Assembly (NCBI GenBank): GCA_945836055.1
Contig: CAMAKJ010000004.1
Location: forward strand, 1 to 33,122
Origin: an uncultured Clostridia bacterium
GTDB taxonomy: Bacteria > Bacillota > Clostridia > Oscillospirales > Oscillospiraceae
Length of the DNA: 33,122 bases
Reading direction: 5' to 3'
The position numbers and the translations under genes were made by a program. Below, piece after piece: positions 22,445-31,095 of the stretch (within the stretch, counting starts at the first letter, position 1; every line of letters starts with the position of its first letter). Under the pieces are notes generated by a model. That model did no database searches. It was not told where the DNA came from and saw nothing but the letters and a program-made list of their open reading frames with translations.

Positions 22445-23782
22445 ATGGCAAAACCTCTGGTCGCCATAGTCGGGCGGCCCAACGTGGGCAAGTCCATGTT
22501 ATTCAATAAACTCACCGGCCAGCGCACCTCCATTGTGGAGGATACCCCGGGCGTCACCCGGGACCGGATCTACGGCAGCTGCGAGTGGTGCGGGCGCACC
22601 TTCTCCCTGGTGGATACCGGCGGCATCGAGCCGGGCACCGACAGCGAAATGCTGAAATTCATGCGCCGCCAGGCGGAAATCGGCATCGAGCTGGCCGACG
22701 CCATCATCATGGTGGTGGACGTGCGCTCCGGCGTCACCGCCGCCGATCAGGACGTGGCCACCATGCTGCGCAAATCCGGCAAGCCCATCGCCCTGGCGGT
22801 GAACAAGTGCGACTCCATCGGTCTTGTGAATCCCGATGTGTACGAATTCTACAGTCTCGGCATCGGCGACCTGTTTGAAACCTCCGCCATCCACGGCCAC
22901 GGCACCGGCGACCTGCTGGACTGGGTTCTCGAAAACATCCCCGAGGACGACGAGGAGGATGAGGACAGCGATGTCATTAAGGTCGCCATCGTGGGCAAGC
23001 CCAACGTGGGCAAATCCAGCCTGCTCAACCGGATTCTGGGGGAAGAACGGGTCATCGTCTCCGACGTAGCCGGCACCACCCGGGACGCCATCGACTCCTA
23101 CTTTGAAAACGAAACCGGGAAGTACTGCTTCATCGACACCGCCGGTATGCGGCGGAAAAGCAAGGTGGACGACGCCATTGAAAAATACTCCAACATGCGC
23201 TCCATCAGCGCCATCGACCGGGCGGATGTATGCCTGATTCTCATTGATGCCAACGACGGCGTCACCGAGCAGGACACCAAAATCGCCGGGCTTGTCCACG
23301 AGGCGGGAAAAGCCGCGATCATCGTGGTCAACAAGTGGGACGCGGTGGAGAATAAGGAAACCAACACCATGCGGGACATGGAAGCCAAGGTTCGCCAGGG
23401 CCTGAGCTACATGCTCTACGCCCCGGTGCTGTTCCTGTCCGCCCTGACGGGGCAGCGGGTGGATCGGCTCTTCCAGGTGATTCAGGACGTCCATGCCCAG
23501 AACACCAGCCGCATCACCACCGGCGCGCTGAACAGCGTTCTGGCCGACGCCACCGCCCGGGTGCAGCCCCCCACGGACAAGGGCCGCCGCCTGAAAATCT
23601 ACTATATGACCCAGGCCAGCACCAAGCCGCCCCACTTCGTCATCTTCTGCAACGACGCAAGGCTTTGCCACTTCTCCTATCAGCGGTATCTGGAAAACCA
23701 GATTCGGGAGGTTTTCAATCTGACCGGCACCCCCATCCGCATCACCATCCGCCAGAAGGGCGACAAGGAGGAGCAGTCATGA
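22445..23782 (+). CDS. der: Ribosome-assembly GTPase Der (EngA)
   Basis: 445 residues with two tandem GTPase domains. The first has GRPNVGKS (10-17), DTPGVTRD and NKCD; the second has GKPNVGKSS (about 183), DVAGTTRDAID, DTAGMRRKSK and NKWD. A C-terminal KH-like domain starts near residue 350 and ends in GTPIRITIRQK. Der is needed for 50S subunit maturation. I chose MAKPLVAIVG as the start, after an AAGGAAGTG site; the longer frame upstream would cover the promoter. The stop overlaps plsY by ATGA. Confidence 0.97.
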   Translation: MAKPLVAIVGRPNVGKSMLFNKLTGQRTSIVEDTPGVTRDRIYGSCEWCGRTFSLVDTGGIEPGTDSEMLKFMRRQAEIGIELADAIIMVVDVRSGVTAADQDVATMLRKSGKPIALAVNKCDSIGLVNPDVYEFYSLGIGDLFETSAIHGHGTGDLLDWVLENIPEDDEEDEDSDVIKVAIVGKPNVGKSSLLNRILGEERVIVSDVAGTTRDAIDSYFENETGKYCFIDTAGMRRKSKVDDAIEKYSNMRSISAIDRADVCLILIDANDGVTEQDTKIAGLVHEAGKAAIIVVNKWDAVENKETNTMRDMEAKVRQGLSYMLYAPVLFLSALTGQRVDRLFQVIQDVHAQNTSRITTGALNSVLADATARVQPPTDKGRRLKIYYMTQASTKPPHFVIFCNDARLCHFSYQRYLENQIREVFNLTGTPIRITIRQKGDKEEQS

Positions 23783-24408
23783 TTCTATCCGTGATTCTCG
23801 CCGCCGTCATCGCTTACCTGCTGGGCAATCTGAACGGCGCGGTCGTCATCAGCCGTCTGGTAGCCCATGAAGATGTGCGCACCAAGGGCAGCGGCAATGC
23901 CGGTCTGACCAACTTCACCCGAAACTACGGCGCCGCCACCTCCGTGTTCGTCATTCTGATCGATGTGGGCAAAGCCGTGGCTGCCTGCCTCATCGGCGGA
24001 CTGCTGCTGAAGCGCTTCGGTCATTACACGGATGGCATCGCCCTTGGCGGTCTGTTCGTCATTCTGGGCCATGATTTTCCTGCTCTGCTGGGCTTCAAGG
24101 GCGGCAAGGGTATCTTAAGCGGCGTCACAGTGGCACTGATGATGGACTGGCGCATCGGCCTGTTGGTATTCGGCATTTTCCTGGCGGCCTATCTGCTGAC
24201 CAAATATGTTTCTCTCGGAAGCGTCCTGTCCTCGGGCTCCTATGGCTTTTTCTACGCCTGGATTCACTGGGGTGAGGGCTGGTTCCCCATAGCGGTGGGC
24301 CTCTTCCTCAGCTGCCTGATCGTCTGGATGCACCGGAGCAACATTGTGCGCCTTGTGAAAGGCGAAGAAAGAAAAACCAATCTCTTTGGGAAAGGAAGCA
24401 AAACATGA
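23779..24408 (+). CDS. plsY: Acyl-phosphate:glycerol-3-phosphate acyltransferase
   Basis: Membrane enzyme (209 aa) that acylates glycerol-3-phosphate from acyl-phosphate, the first step of phospholipid synthesis in Firmicutes. Family motifs are KGSGNAGLTNFTRNYG (glycerol-phosphate site) and GHDFPALLGFKGGKGI; about five hydrophobic spans are seen. It overlaps der and gpsA by 4 bp on each side. GpsA makes its substrate, a sensible pair. Confidence 0.95.
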   Translation: MILSVILAAVIAYLLGNLNGAVVISRLVAHEDVRTKGSGNAGLTNFTRNYGAATSVFVILIDVGKAVAACLIGGLLLKRFGHYTDGIALGGLFVILGHDFPALLGFKGGKGILSGVTVALMMDWRIGLLVFGIFLAAYLLTKYVSLGSVLSSGSYGFFYAWIHWGEGWFPIAVGLFLSCLIVWMHRSNIVRLVKGEERKTNLFGKGSKT

Positions 24409-25403
24409 AAGCAGCAGTTGTGGGCAGCGGCGCCTGGGGTACCGCCCTGGCCGTCCGCCTGTGCAAAAACGGTCACGACGTGACCATGTGGACCTACGAA
24501 AAAGACCTGATCCCCGAAATGCTGGCAACCCACCATAACCCCCGCCTTCCCGCGGCGATTCTGCCGGAGGAATTGAAGATCAGCGGCGACTACGCCTGCG
24601 TCAGCGGGTGCAAGCTGGTGGTCATGGCCAGTCCCTCCTTCCCTCTGCGTTCGGTCTGCCGGGGTGTGGCCCCTTACATTGACGAGGACGCCGTGGTGGT
24701 TTCCGTCACCAAGGGCCTGGAACAGGGTACCCATCTGCGCATGAGCCAGGTGGTGGCCCAGGAAACCGGCAAAGAGGTCGTGGCCCTCACCGGCCCCAGC
24801 CATGCCGAGGAGGTCTGCGTCAACGTCCCCACCGGTCTGCTGTCGGCCAGCACCAACCAGGCGCTGGCGGAATTTGTGCAGGACGCGTTCATGTCCGATA
24901 CGCTGCGGGTGTACACCAGCCCCGATCCCGCAGGGGCGGAGCTGGGCGCGGCGCTGAAAAACGTCATTGCCCTGTGCGCCGGTATCACCGACGGCTTAGG
25001 CTTCGGCGACAACACCAAGGCCATGCTGATGACCCGGGGTCTGACGGAAACCGCCCGGCTGGGCGTAGCCCTGGGGGCGAAAAAGGAGACCTTCGCGGGT
25101 CTGGCCGGCGTGGGCGATCTCATCGTCACCTGCACCTCCATGCACTCCCGGAACCGCCGGGCCGGCATTCTCATCGGCCAGGGCAAGAACCCCCAGGAGG
25201 CCATGAAAGAGGTTGGCGCGGTGGTGGAGGGCTACTACGCCGCCAAATCCGCCTATGAGCTGGGCAAGCAGCAGGGCATTGACATGCCCATTACCGAGGC
25301 CGCCTATAAGGTTCTGTATGAGGGCGCGGATGTGAAGGAAGCCGTAAAGAGTCTCCTGAGCAGACAGCGCAAGGCAGAATCTGAGGACGCAGGCTGGCTG
25401 TAA
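24405..25403 (+). CDS. gpsA: NAD(P)H-dependent glycerol-3-phosphate dehydrogenase
   Basis: 332-residue cytoplasmic enzyme that reduces dihydroxyacetone phosphate to sn-glycerol-3-phosphate for PlsY. The N-terminal dinucleotide fold has GSGAWGTALAVRLC (about 6-19); later come SVTKGLEQGT, ALTGPSHAEEV, and the active-site ALKNVIALCAGITDGLGFGD, then NTKAMLMTRGL. Length and motifs are normal. Confidence 0.97.
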   Translation: MKAAVVGSGAWGTALAVRLCKNGHDVTMWTYEKDLIPEMLATHHNPRLPAAILPEELKISGDYACVSGCKLVVMASPSFPLRSVCRGVAPYIDEDAVVVSVTKGLEQGTHLRMSQVVAQETGKEVVALTGPSHAEEVCVNVPTGLLSASTNQALAEFVQDAFMSDTLRVYTSPDPAGAELGAALKNVIALCAGITDGLGFGDNTKAMLMTRGLTETARLGVALGAKKETFAGLAGVGDLIVTCTSMHSRNRRAGILIGQGKNPQEAMKEVGAVVEGYYAAKSAYELGKQQGIDMPITEAAYKVLYEGADVKEAVKSLLSRQRKAESEDAGWL

Positions 25404-25418
25404 TACTATTTCTTGATA

Positions 25419-25450
25419 AAAATGTTTCATCCAGATCGATGAAACATTTT
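25419..25450 (+). terminator. Terminator-like hairpin after gpsA
   Basis: AAAATGTTTCATC / GATGAAACATTTT with a 6-nt loop, 13-bp perfect stem. The U-run is only four bases. Confidence 0.7.
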
Positions 25451-25477
25451 AAAAGAGAATCAGTATAATACCACGCA

Positions 25478-25509
25478 AAAAACGGCATCCCGCCCGGGAT
25501 GCCGTTTTT
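25478..25509. terminator. Intrinsic terminator between gpsA and the S51 peptidase gene
   Basis: AAAAACGGCATCCC / GGGATGCCGTTTTT with a GCCC loop; symmetric, so it can end transcription from both sides. Confidence 0.9.
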
Positions 25510-25519
25510 CAATGAGCCG

Positions 25520-26251
25520 TCAATCCAATTCTGCCATGTCCAGAACCTCGCCGTCCTCCGTCAGGGGTTCCAGAGCGCCGTCGCGGATGAGATAGCTTTC
25601 GCCGAATAGCAGAAGCTGCTCGTCATCCTGGCAGAAGTAGCTGCCGTCCGGGATGGCGAAGAAGGTGTGTCCCCAGCTGTCGGCGTAGGTGATGTCCTCA
25701 AACAGGCGAAGGCCGTCCAGAATGCCATCCTTTACCTTCTGATAGTGGGGCAGGACGTTCACCCCGGTCAGCCCAAGTCCGGCGGTAAAGCGCTGGAAAT
25801 CCGGGTCGGACTCCCCTTCCTCCTCCGGCTGGACGTAAACCTCGTCGGCGCAGTTCATGCTGCCCGCGCTGATGCCCATGACCACGCCCTCGTATCCCTC
25901 CAGAATCTCCCGGAGGTGAATGTCCCGGAAGAACGCGTTCTGGGTGGGCACATGGCCTCCGGCGAGGACGATAAAATCACTCTGTGCCACCAGTTCCTCC
26001 GCCTCATCGGCGTTGGTGCCGTCCAGAACGGCGTAGCGGCTGAAATACATGCCCTCATCGCCGAAGGCGGAAACCATATCCGTGCCGAACTGGCAGGTTA
26101 AATCGTGGCGCTCCGGGTCGGAGCAGACAAAAAGCGCCCGGCAGAAGGGCGGCAGCGCCTCCCGAATGCGGTCAACGAAGCCGTTGGCATTGGAAAGCAC
26201 CGCCCGGTCGGCCCCGTCCACAAAGGGGCTGCTGGTTAAAAATACGGTCAT
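25520..26251 (-). CDS. Peptidase S51 / class I glutamine amidotransferase-like protein (dipeptidase E-like)
   Basis: 243-residue cytoplasmic protein. The nucleophile elbow GISAGSMN contains Ser128, preceded by LAGGHVPTQN, and LPHY supplies His169. This is the S51 serine-peptidase layout shared by aspartyl dipeptidase PepE and cyanophycinase. The start at MTVFLTSS follows AGAGGTG. The 20-residue upstream extension is encoded by GATACRA repeats and is unlikely to be translated. The substrate is unknown. Confidence 0.83.
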   Translation of the reverse strand: MTVFLTSSPFVDGADRAVLSNANGFVDRIREALPPFCRALFVCSDPERHDLTCQFGTDMVSAFGDEGMYFSRYAVLDGTNADEAEELVAQSDFIVLAGGHVPTQNAFFRDIHLREILEGYEGVVMGISAGSMNCADEVYVQPEEEGESDPDFQRFTAGLGLTGVNVLPHYQKVKDGILDGLRLFEDITYADSWGHTFFAIPDGSYFCQDDEQLLLFGESYLIRDGALEPLTEDGEVLDMAELD

Positions 26252-26269
26252 ACAGACACCTCTTAAGCA

Positions 26270-26298
26270 GATACGAGATACAAAGATACAAGATACGA
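26270..26298. repeat. Four short GATACRA direct repeats
   Basis: GATACGA, GATACAAA, GATACAA, GATACGA in direct succession, in the 5' region of the S51 peptidase gene and against the edge of the repeat element. Repeats have no spacers, so this is not a CRISPR array. Confidence 0.6.
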
Positions 26299-26304
26299 AA
26301 TAAT

Positions 26305-26626
26305 GTTTCATGCATATCGGCTTAACTCAGCAAACCGGCAAATTGTAATTTATCGTTCCTTCGGAACGATGGCATTCTGCGAATGCCGGGGAAAACGGAT
26401 TGCCACACCAGCCTGATGGCTGGTTCGCAATGACATCGTTTTTCGTTTTCTCTCTATTCTATCGCAGCGTCACGTTGCAGCGGTATGTCATTGCGAACCA
26501 GTGCGCGCACTGGTGTGGCAATCCGTTCCTTGCAATGCGCAGCATTGCGTCGGCCGTAGGCCGATCACGTTAGGTGCACAAATTCCAATTTGTCGGGCAG
26601 CTGAGTAAAACCGATAAGCACATAAT
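26305..26626. repeat. MITE-like element with about 40-bp imperfect terminal inverted repeats
   Basis: The left end TATCGGCTTAACTCAGC, then CCGGCAAATTG, is mirrored at the right end by CAATTTGTCGGGCAGCTGAG, then ACCGATAAGCAC. Inside is a second inverted pair: CGGATTGCCACACCAG with CTGGTTCGCAATGACAT (26397-26436), and its reverse complement at 26485-26525. There is no transposase ORF. The inner 55 bases at 26529-26583 recur, reverse-complemented and identical, at 33068-33122. It fills the gap between the S51 gene and rluA. Confidence 0.85.
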
Positions 26627-26631
26627 GTTTT

Positions 26632-27597
26632 TCAGATTCGGGTACCGGGGAAGTATTCTTCCACAAAGTCTACCTTCTCCACCTGGAAGGACTTGCCGTT
26701 CAGGCAGGCAAGCGCCCCCGCATCGGTGGTGAAGGCGAAGGTGAGCTTGTAGGAATACAGCGCCTGGTAATTGCGGTCAAAGCGCTTGTCCAGCTTGCCG
26801 TACTTGCCGTCTCCCAGCAGGGGGTGGCCCGCGTGGGCGAACTGGGCCCGGATCTGATGGGTGCGGCCGGTAATCAGTTCGCACTCCACCAGGGACAGGC
26901 CGCTGGCGCTGGCAATGGTTCGATAGTTGGTCTGGCAGGTTTTGCTGCCGGGCTGGGGCGTATCCGTGACGAACACCCGGTTTTTCTTCGCGTCCTTAAA
27001 AAGATACCCCTTCAGGCTCCCCTCCCGGGGCTTGGGGGTGCCCTCTACGATGGCGAGATACCGTTTGTCGATCTCACGGTCCTTGATCTTCTGGTTCATC
27101 ACCCGCAGCGCCTCGGCGGTTTTGGCGGCGATGACGATGCCCCCGGTGTTCCGGTCGATGCGGTTGCACAGGGCGGGAGTAAAGGCATTTTCCTCCCTGG
27201 GCCGCCACTCCCGCTTCTGGTACAGATAGGATTGAATCTGATCGATGAGGGTCCGGCCGTACTCCGCGCCGTCGTGGGGGTGCACCGCAAGACCCGGGCG
27301 CTTGTCCACAAGGAGGATGTGTTCGTCCTCGTAGACAATGTTCAGCCTGGGATTCGCTACGGTCAGGTAGGCGTTATCCTCCCGGGGCTTGTCGAAAAAC
27401 TCGTCGTTGATGTATAGCTGCAGCACGTCCCCGGTCTGGAGCCGGGTGTCCCGCTCCACCCGCTTGCCCCCCAGCTTGATGCGCTTCAGGCGGATATACT
27501 TCTGGGCCAGGGAAGCCGGCAGCAGGGGCACGGCCTTGGCCAGGAAGCGGTCGAGACGCTGCCCCGCGTCGTTGGGGCCGATGGTGATTTCTTTCAT
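26632..27597 (-). CDS. RluA-family pseudouridine synthase
   Basis: 321 residues. The N-terminal S4 RNA-binding domain (about 13-65) is followed by the synthase domain. The catalytic Asp148 is in CNRIDRNTGGIVIAAK; family motifs NIVYEDEHILLVDKRPGLAVH and ELITGRTHQIRAQFAHAGHPLLGDGKYG flank it. It modifies uridine in rRNA or tRNA; the exact site cannot be deduced. It is translationally coupled to hprK by a 4-bp overlap and ends at the edge of the repeat element. Confidence 0.93.
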   Translation of the reverse strand: MKEITIGPNDAGQRLDRFLAKAVPLLPASLAQKYIRLKRIKLGGKRVERDTRLQTGDVLQLYINDEFFDKPREDNAYLTVANPRLNIVYEDEHILLVDKRPGLAVHPHDGAEYGRTLIDQIQSYLYQKREWRPREENAFTPALCNRIDRNTGGIVIAAKTAEALRVMNQKIKDREIDKRYLAIVEGTPKPREGSLKGYLFKDAKKNRVFVTDTPQPGSKTCQTNYRTIASASGLSLVECELITGRTHQIRAQFAHAGHPLLGDGKYGKLDKRFDRNYQALYSYKLTFAFTTDAGALACLNGKSFQVEKVDFVEEYFPGTRI

Positions 27598-28538
27598 AGC
27601 GCTCCCATGTTTTCTTCAAAGTGGCGGTTGACCTGATCGGTAAACTCCACGGCGGCGTTGTAGCCCAGCTTCTTCTGACGGTTGTTCATGGCGGCGACCT
27701 CCAGAATCATGGCCAGGTTCCGTCCCGGGGTGATGGGGATGGTGTTCATGGGCACCTTGACCCCCAGAATTTCCATGCACTGCTCCTCCAGACCCAGCCG
27801 GTCGTAGACCTCCTGGGTGTTCCAGGGAACGATGTTCACCACCAGGTTGATTTCGTTTTCCGTGCGGACGGCGCCCATGCCGAACAGCTTCGCCACGTTG
27901 ACAATGCCGATGCCCCGCAGCTCAATGTAATTGCGGATCAGCGCCGGCGCGGTACCCACGATGGAATTCGTGGAGACCTTGCGGATTTCTACGGCATCGT
28001 CGGCGATCAGCCGGTGTCCGCGCTTGAGCAGCTCCACGGCGGCCTCGCTTTTGCCGATGCCGCTGTCGCCGATGAGCAGGATCCCCTCGCCGTAAACCTC
28101 CACCAAAACGCCGTGGCGGGTAATTCTGGGGGCCAGCGCGGCTTTCAGATAGGTGATGATGGTGGACACCACGGTGCTGGTGGCCTCTTTGGAGAGCAGG
28201 ACGGTGACATTGTGCTTCTTCGCCATCTGCAGGCACTCGGCGTGGGGCGGGATATCCCGGGCAATGATCAGCGCCGGGAATTTGTAGGAAAACAGCCGGT
28301 CGAAAATCGCGGCCCGCTCCTTCGTGTGCATTTTGTCCAGGTAGCTCATTTCCGCGTTGCCCATAATCTGCAGACGCATGGGTTCAAAATGGTCAAAATA
28401 CCCCGCCAGCTGCAGCCCCGGACGGGCCACGTCCTCCACGGTGATGCGGATGGCATCAAAATCCGTGGAGCCAAAGGCCACCTCCAGCTGAAATTCCTGA
28501 ACCAGCGTTTTCAGCGGCACGCTGTATGTATCGACCAT
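27594..28538 (-). CDS. hprK: HPr kinase/phosphorylase
   Basis: 314-residue bifunctional enzyme that phosphorylates and dephosphorylates Ser46 of HPr, the central carbon-catabolite sensor of Firmicutes. It has His142 in RHGVLVEVYGEG, P-loop GDSGIGKS (157-164), IADDAVEIR, and the signature YIELRGIGIVNVAKLFG. The C-terminal MNTIPITPGRNLAMILEVAAM helps with binding. GGGGTGG precedes the ATG. Confidence 0.97.
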   Translation of the reverse strand: MVDTYSVPLKTLVQEFQLEVAFGSTDFDAIRITVEDVARPGLQLAGYFDHFEPMRLQIMGNAEMSYLDKMHTKERAAIFDRLFSYKFPALIIARDIPPHAECLQMAKKHNVTVLLSKEATSTVVSTIITYLKAALAPRITRHGVLVEVYGEGILLIGDSGIGKSEAAVELLKRGHRLIADDAVEIRKVSTNSIVGTAPALIRNYIELRGIGIVNVAKLFGMGAVRTENEINLVVNIVPWNTQEVYDRLGLEEQCMEILGVKVPMNTIPITPGRNLAMILEVAAMNNRQKKLGYNAAVEFTDQVNRHFEENMGAL

Positions 28539-28567
28539 GATTCCACCCCAGATCAGCAGTTTTCATC

Positions 28568-28596
28568 ATTATACCCGCGCCGGGCTGGAATATCAA
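28568..28596 (-). promoter_or_regulatory. Sigma-A promoter of hprK-rluA
   Basis: Minus strand TTGATA, 17-bp spacer, perfect TATAAT, diverging from the rpmB promoter. Confidence 0.85.
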
Positions 28597-28634
28597 TACG
28601 TTTTGAAAAAAAACGATTTTTTTCAAAAAAGTGC

Positions 28635-28663
28635 TTGCATTTTTCCGGAAAGTCTGGTATCAT
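28635..28663 (+). promoter_or_regulatory. Sigma-A promoter of rpmB
   Basis: TTGCAT, 17-bp spacer, TATCAT. An A/T-rich palindromic stretch precedes it. Confidence 0.7.
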
Positions 28664-28727
28664 ATCGTAGCGCCTGTGAACGGGCGTAGTCTAATTGAGT
28701 GATCATTCGGATGGGAGGTGCAAGAAA

Positions 28728-28916
28728 ATGGCGAAATGTGATTTTTGTGGTAAGGGCGTAACCTTCGGTATCAAGGTCTCTCACTCCCACAGACGTTCCA
28801 ATCGTGCCTGGAAGCCCAACGTCAAGCGCGTTAAGGCTGTCGTCAACGGAACTCCCTGCCATGTGTACGCATGTACCAGATGCCTCCGCTCCAACAAGGT
28901 TGAGCGTGCCATCTGA
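28728..28916 (+). CDS. rpmB: 50S ribosomal protein L28, zinc-ribbon form
   Basis: 62-residue L28 with CDFCGKGVTFGIKVSHSHRR at the start and YACTRCLRSNKV near the end, giving two C-x2-C pairs, so it is the zinc-binding version. The start follows GGGAGGTG. An upstream ATG in frame is less suitable because no ribosome site precedes it. Confidence 0.97.
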   Translation: MAKCDFCGKGVTFGIKVSHSHRRSNRAWKPNVKRVKAVVNGTPCHVYACTRCLRSNKVERAI

Positions 28917-28934
28917 TTTCCCTGGCTGATAAAT

Positions 28935-28965
28935 ACGCCGCTGAAGGTTTTTCAGCGGCGTTTTT
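28935..28965 (+). terminator. Intrinsic terminator after rpmB
   Basis: ACGCCGCTGAA / TTCAGCGGCGT, short loop, then TTTT. Confidence 0.92.
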
Positions 28966-28977
28966 ATTTCCCCTTCC

Positions 28978-29766
28978 CTACCCCAGCATCACGTCCAGCA
29001 GCATCATCACGGCAAAGCCCAGGATGATGCCCATGGTGGCGCAGTAGGGCTGCTCCTTCTGATTGCTCTGGCACTCGGGAATCAATTCATGTACGGCCAC
29101 CAGAATCATGGCCCCGGCAGCAAAGGACAGGGCGTAGGGCAAGATCTCCTCCATGGAAACCACCAGCAGCGCCCCCACCACACCGGCTGCCGGCTCCACC
29201 AGACCGGAAGCCTGCCCCAGCAGGAAGCTCTTCCGCCGGGAGTAGCCCTCCCGCCGCAGAGGAACGGACACCGCCGCTCCCTCGGGAAAATTCTGCAGTC
29301 CGATGCCCACCGCCACGGATACCGCGCCCATCAGCCCTTCGGGGCTGCCGCCCCTTCCCAGCGCGCCAAAGGCCACCCCCACCGCAAGCCCCTCGGGGAT
29401 ATTGTGCAGGGTAATGGAAAGCACCAGCAGGATAATGCGGTTCATCCGCTGCATACCCGAGCCTGCTCTTCTTCTGGCATAGCAGACCGCCTTATCCGAC
29501 CCCCACAAAAAGAGCGCTCCCAGCAGAAAGCCGGACACCGCCACGAGCCATGCAGGACACCCCTGCGCCGCCTCCGCCCGTTCAATGGCGGGCTGCAGCA
29601 GCGACCAGAAGCTGGCGGCAATCATAACCCCGGCGGAAAACCCCAGCATCAGATTCAGCGCTTTGGTGCCGGGGGATTTGAAAAAGACGACTGTGGCTGC
29701 GCCCAGGGCCGTGACAAACCAGGTACCCAGCGTGGCCGCCAGCGCCATCCAAACATACTGTTCCAC
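28978..29766 (-). CDS. ZIP-family divalent metal transporter (ZupT-like)
   Basis: 262 residues with about eight hydrophobic spans. The paired metal-binding motifs of transmembrane segments 4 and 5 are present: LHNIPEGLAVGVAFGALG and GLQNFPEGAAVS, then QASGLVEPAAGVVGAL. It would bring zinc or related divalent metals into the cytosol. The GTG start has AGGAGG 5 nt upstream. Metal choice (Zn, Fe, Mn) is not predictable. Confidence 0.93.
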   Translation of the reverse strand: MEQYVWMALAATLGTWFVTALGAATVVFFKSPGTKALNLMLGFSAGVMIAASFWSLLQPAIERAEAAQGCPAWLVAVSGFLLGALFLWGSDKAVCYARRRAGSGMQRMNRIILLVLSITLHNIPEGLAVGVAFGALGRGGSPEGLMGAVSVAVGIGLQNFPEGAAVSVPLRREGYSRRKSFLLGQASGLVEPAAGVVGALLVVSMEEILPYALSFAAGAMILVAVHELIPECQSNQKEQPYCATMGIILGFAVMMLLDVMLG

Positions 29767-29824
29767 ATCGCACCTCCTGTATCCAGTATAGCCGCGAAAC
29801 CACGATTCGGTGCGTGCCGGGGCG

Positions 29825-29856
29825 AAAAAAAGAAGGCCAGCGTAAGCTGACCTTCT
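29825..29856 (-). terminator. Intrinsic terminator for DegV-side transcription
   Basis: Minus strand AGAAGGTCAGC-TTAC-GCTGGCCTTCT followed by a T-run. It separates the degV transcript from the ZIP gene. Confidence 0.85.
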
Positions 29857-29924
29857 TACCGGTATTGAAACGATTCAGCAGCGGCAAAGAATTTCGCGTA
29901 AATGATTGTTTAGCGCAGCAGTTC

Positions 29925-30071
29925 GCGTAGGGGCGACCCTTGCGGTCGCCCGTTGCCGGAGGCACCGGATTTGTCAGTTTGCCGGAGGGCTTCCCTGCAC
30001 ACGAATCCGCCCTACGCTTCCGGATAGCCATACGTTCCCCTGCCGGGCGACCGCAAGGGTCGCCCCTACGC
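29925..30071. repeat. 147-bp element with perfect 28-bp inverted ends
   Basis: GCGTAGGGGCGACCCTTGCG plus GTCGCCCG (29925-29952) is perfectly reverse-complemented at 30044-30071. Each arm is also palindromic (GGGCGACC/GGTCGCCC). It encodes no protein. It takes up most of the gap between the ZIP and DegV genes; the remaining sequence up to 30175 shows no feature. Confidence 0.85.
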
Positions 30072-30175
30072 GGAGGTGTCCGGCATTATCATTTCTATGC
30101 GGAATTCAGGGTACAACTGAATGGCTACCCAGTTTTTTATTGACCTCTCAGCGTCCCCGGAAAAGTGGAAGCAGG

Positions 30176-31048
30176 TTACTCCCGGGCCTCTTCCGCCATA
30201 ATCGCGGCGGCGACGGAATTCATGCCCACATGGCAGGCAATGCTGCAGGGAAGGTTGGCATAACTAACCTCCGCGAAGGGGAACGCCGCCTGCACCTGCT
30301 GCCGCCAGGCTTCCGCCAGTTCCGGATTTTCCAGGGTTCCCGCAGTCTGAATCAGCAGCCGGGATTCGGGCACATCCCCAAAGCGGTCGACCCGGTCCTG
30401 CTTCACCGCCTCGATCATTCTGGCCTGGGCCTGCTTCATCCCCCGCACCTTGGCGAAGGCGTCCAGCTTGTCCCCCTGAATGGTGAGCACCGGCTTCAGG
30501 TTCAGCACCGTCGCCAGGGTGGCTGCGGCGGGGGTGACTCTGCCGCCCTTTTTCAGATACTCCATGGAGTCCACGGTGATATAGATGCTGGCGTCGTAGG
30601 CGTGCTCCTCCAGAAAGGCCTTGATCTGGGAGGCGTCAAGGCCCTGCTCTGCCAGCCGCAGGGCGCTGAGCACCGATTCTCTCTGGGTCACAGAGATCCG
30701 GTGGTTGTCCACCACCTGCACCTTACCGTCGTAATCCTGGGCAAACAGGATGGCGCTCTGGCAGGAGCCGCTGAGGCCGCTGGACATGGGAATATACACG
30801 ATCTGATCGTACCCATCGGCCAGAATGCCCTCCCACAGCTCCATAAGCTGCCCGGGAGACGGCTGGGAGGTGGACACATCCCGGTGCTGCCGCATGGCGT
30901 CGTACAGCTCTTCGGACGTAATGTCGATTCCCTCGTAATGGACGCTGCTTTCCAGATTCACGGGCATAGCCAGGACGTATACGCCCAGCCGGGCGCCTTC
31001 CTTCGCGGTGATTCCGCTGTTGGTATCCGTTGCGATTGCGACTTTCAT
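30176..31048 (-). CDS. DegV-family fatty-acid-binding protein
   Basis: 290 residues. DegV proteins bind fatty acids (FakB-type) and can present them to the kinase FakA. N-terminal KVAIATDTNSGIT, the PVNLESSVHYEGIDIT segment, DVSTSQPSPGQLMELWEG, and YIPMSSGLSGSCQSA match the family, as does YLKKGGRVTPAAATLATVLNLKPVL. No fakA lies in this window. The ribosome site is weak (AAAGG). Confidence 0.92.
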   Translation of the reverse strand: MKVAIATDTNSGITAKEGARLGVYVLAMPVNLESSVHYEGIDITSEELYDAMRQHRDVSTSQPSPGQLMELWEGILADGYDQIVYIPMSSGLSGSCQSAILFAQDYDGKVQVVDNHRISVTQRESVLSALRLAEQGLDASQIKAFLEEHAYDASIYITVDSMEYLKKGGRVTPAAATLATVLNLKPVLTIQGDKLDAFAKVRGMKQAQARMIEAVKQDRVDRFGDVPESRLLIQTAGTLENPELAEAWRQQVQAAFPFAEVSYANLPCSIACHVGMNSVAAAIMAEEARE

Positions 31049-31095
31049 AGCGTTAACTGCCTTTCTGCTTTTCCGGTTTCATTTCTTACCCGGGG

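Noticed and set aside
22499-23671. 390-residue minus-strand open frame opposite der
   Set aside because: Antisense shadow of a conserved two-domain GTPase; no start signals or recognisable domain.
26270-26298. CRISPR-like array
   Set aside because: Repeats are 7-8 nt and contiguous, with no spacers and no cas genes in the window.
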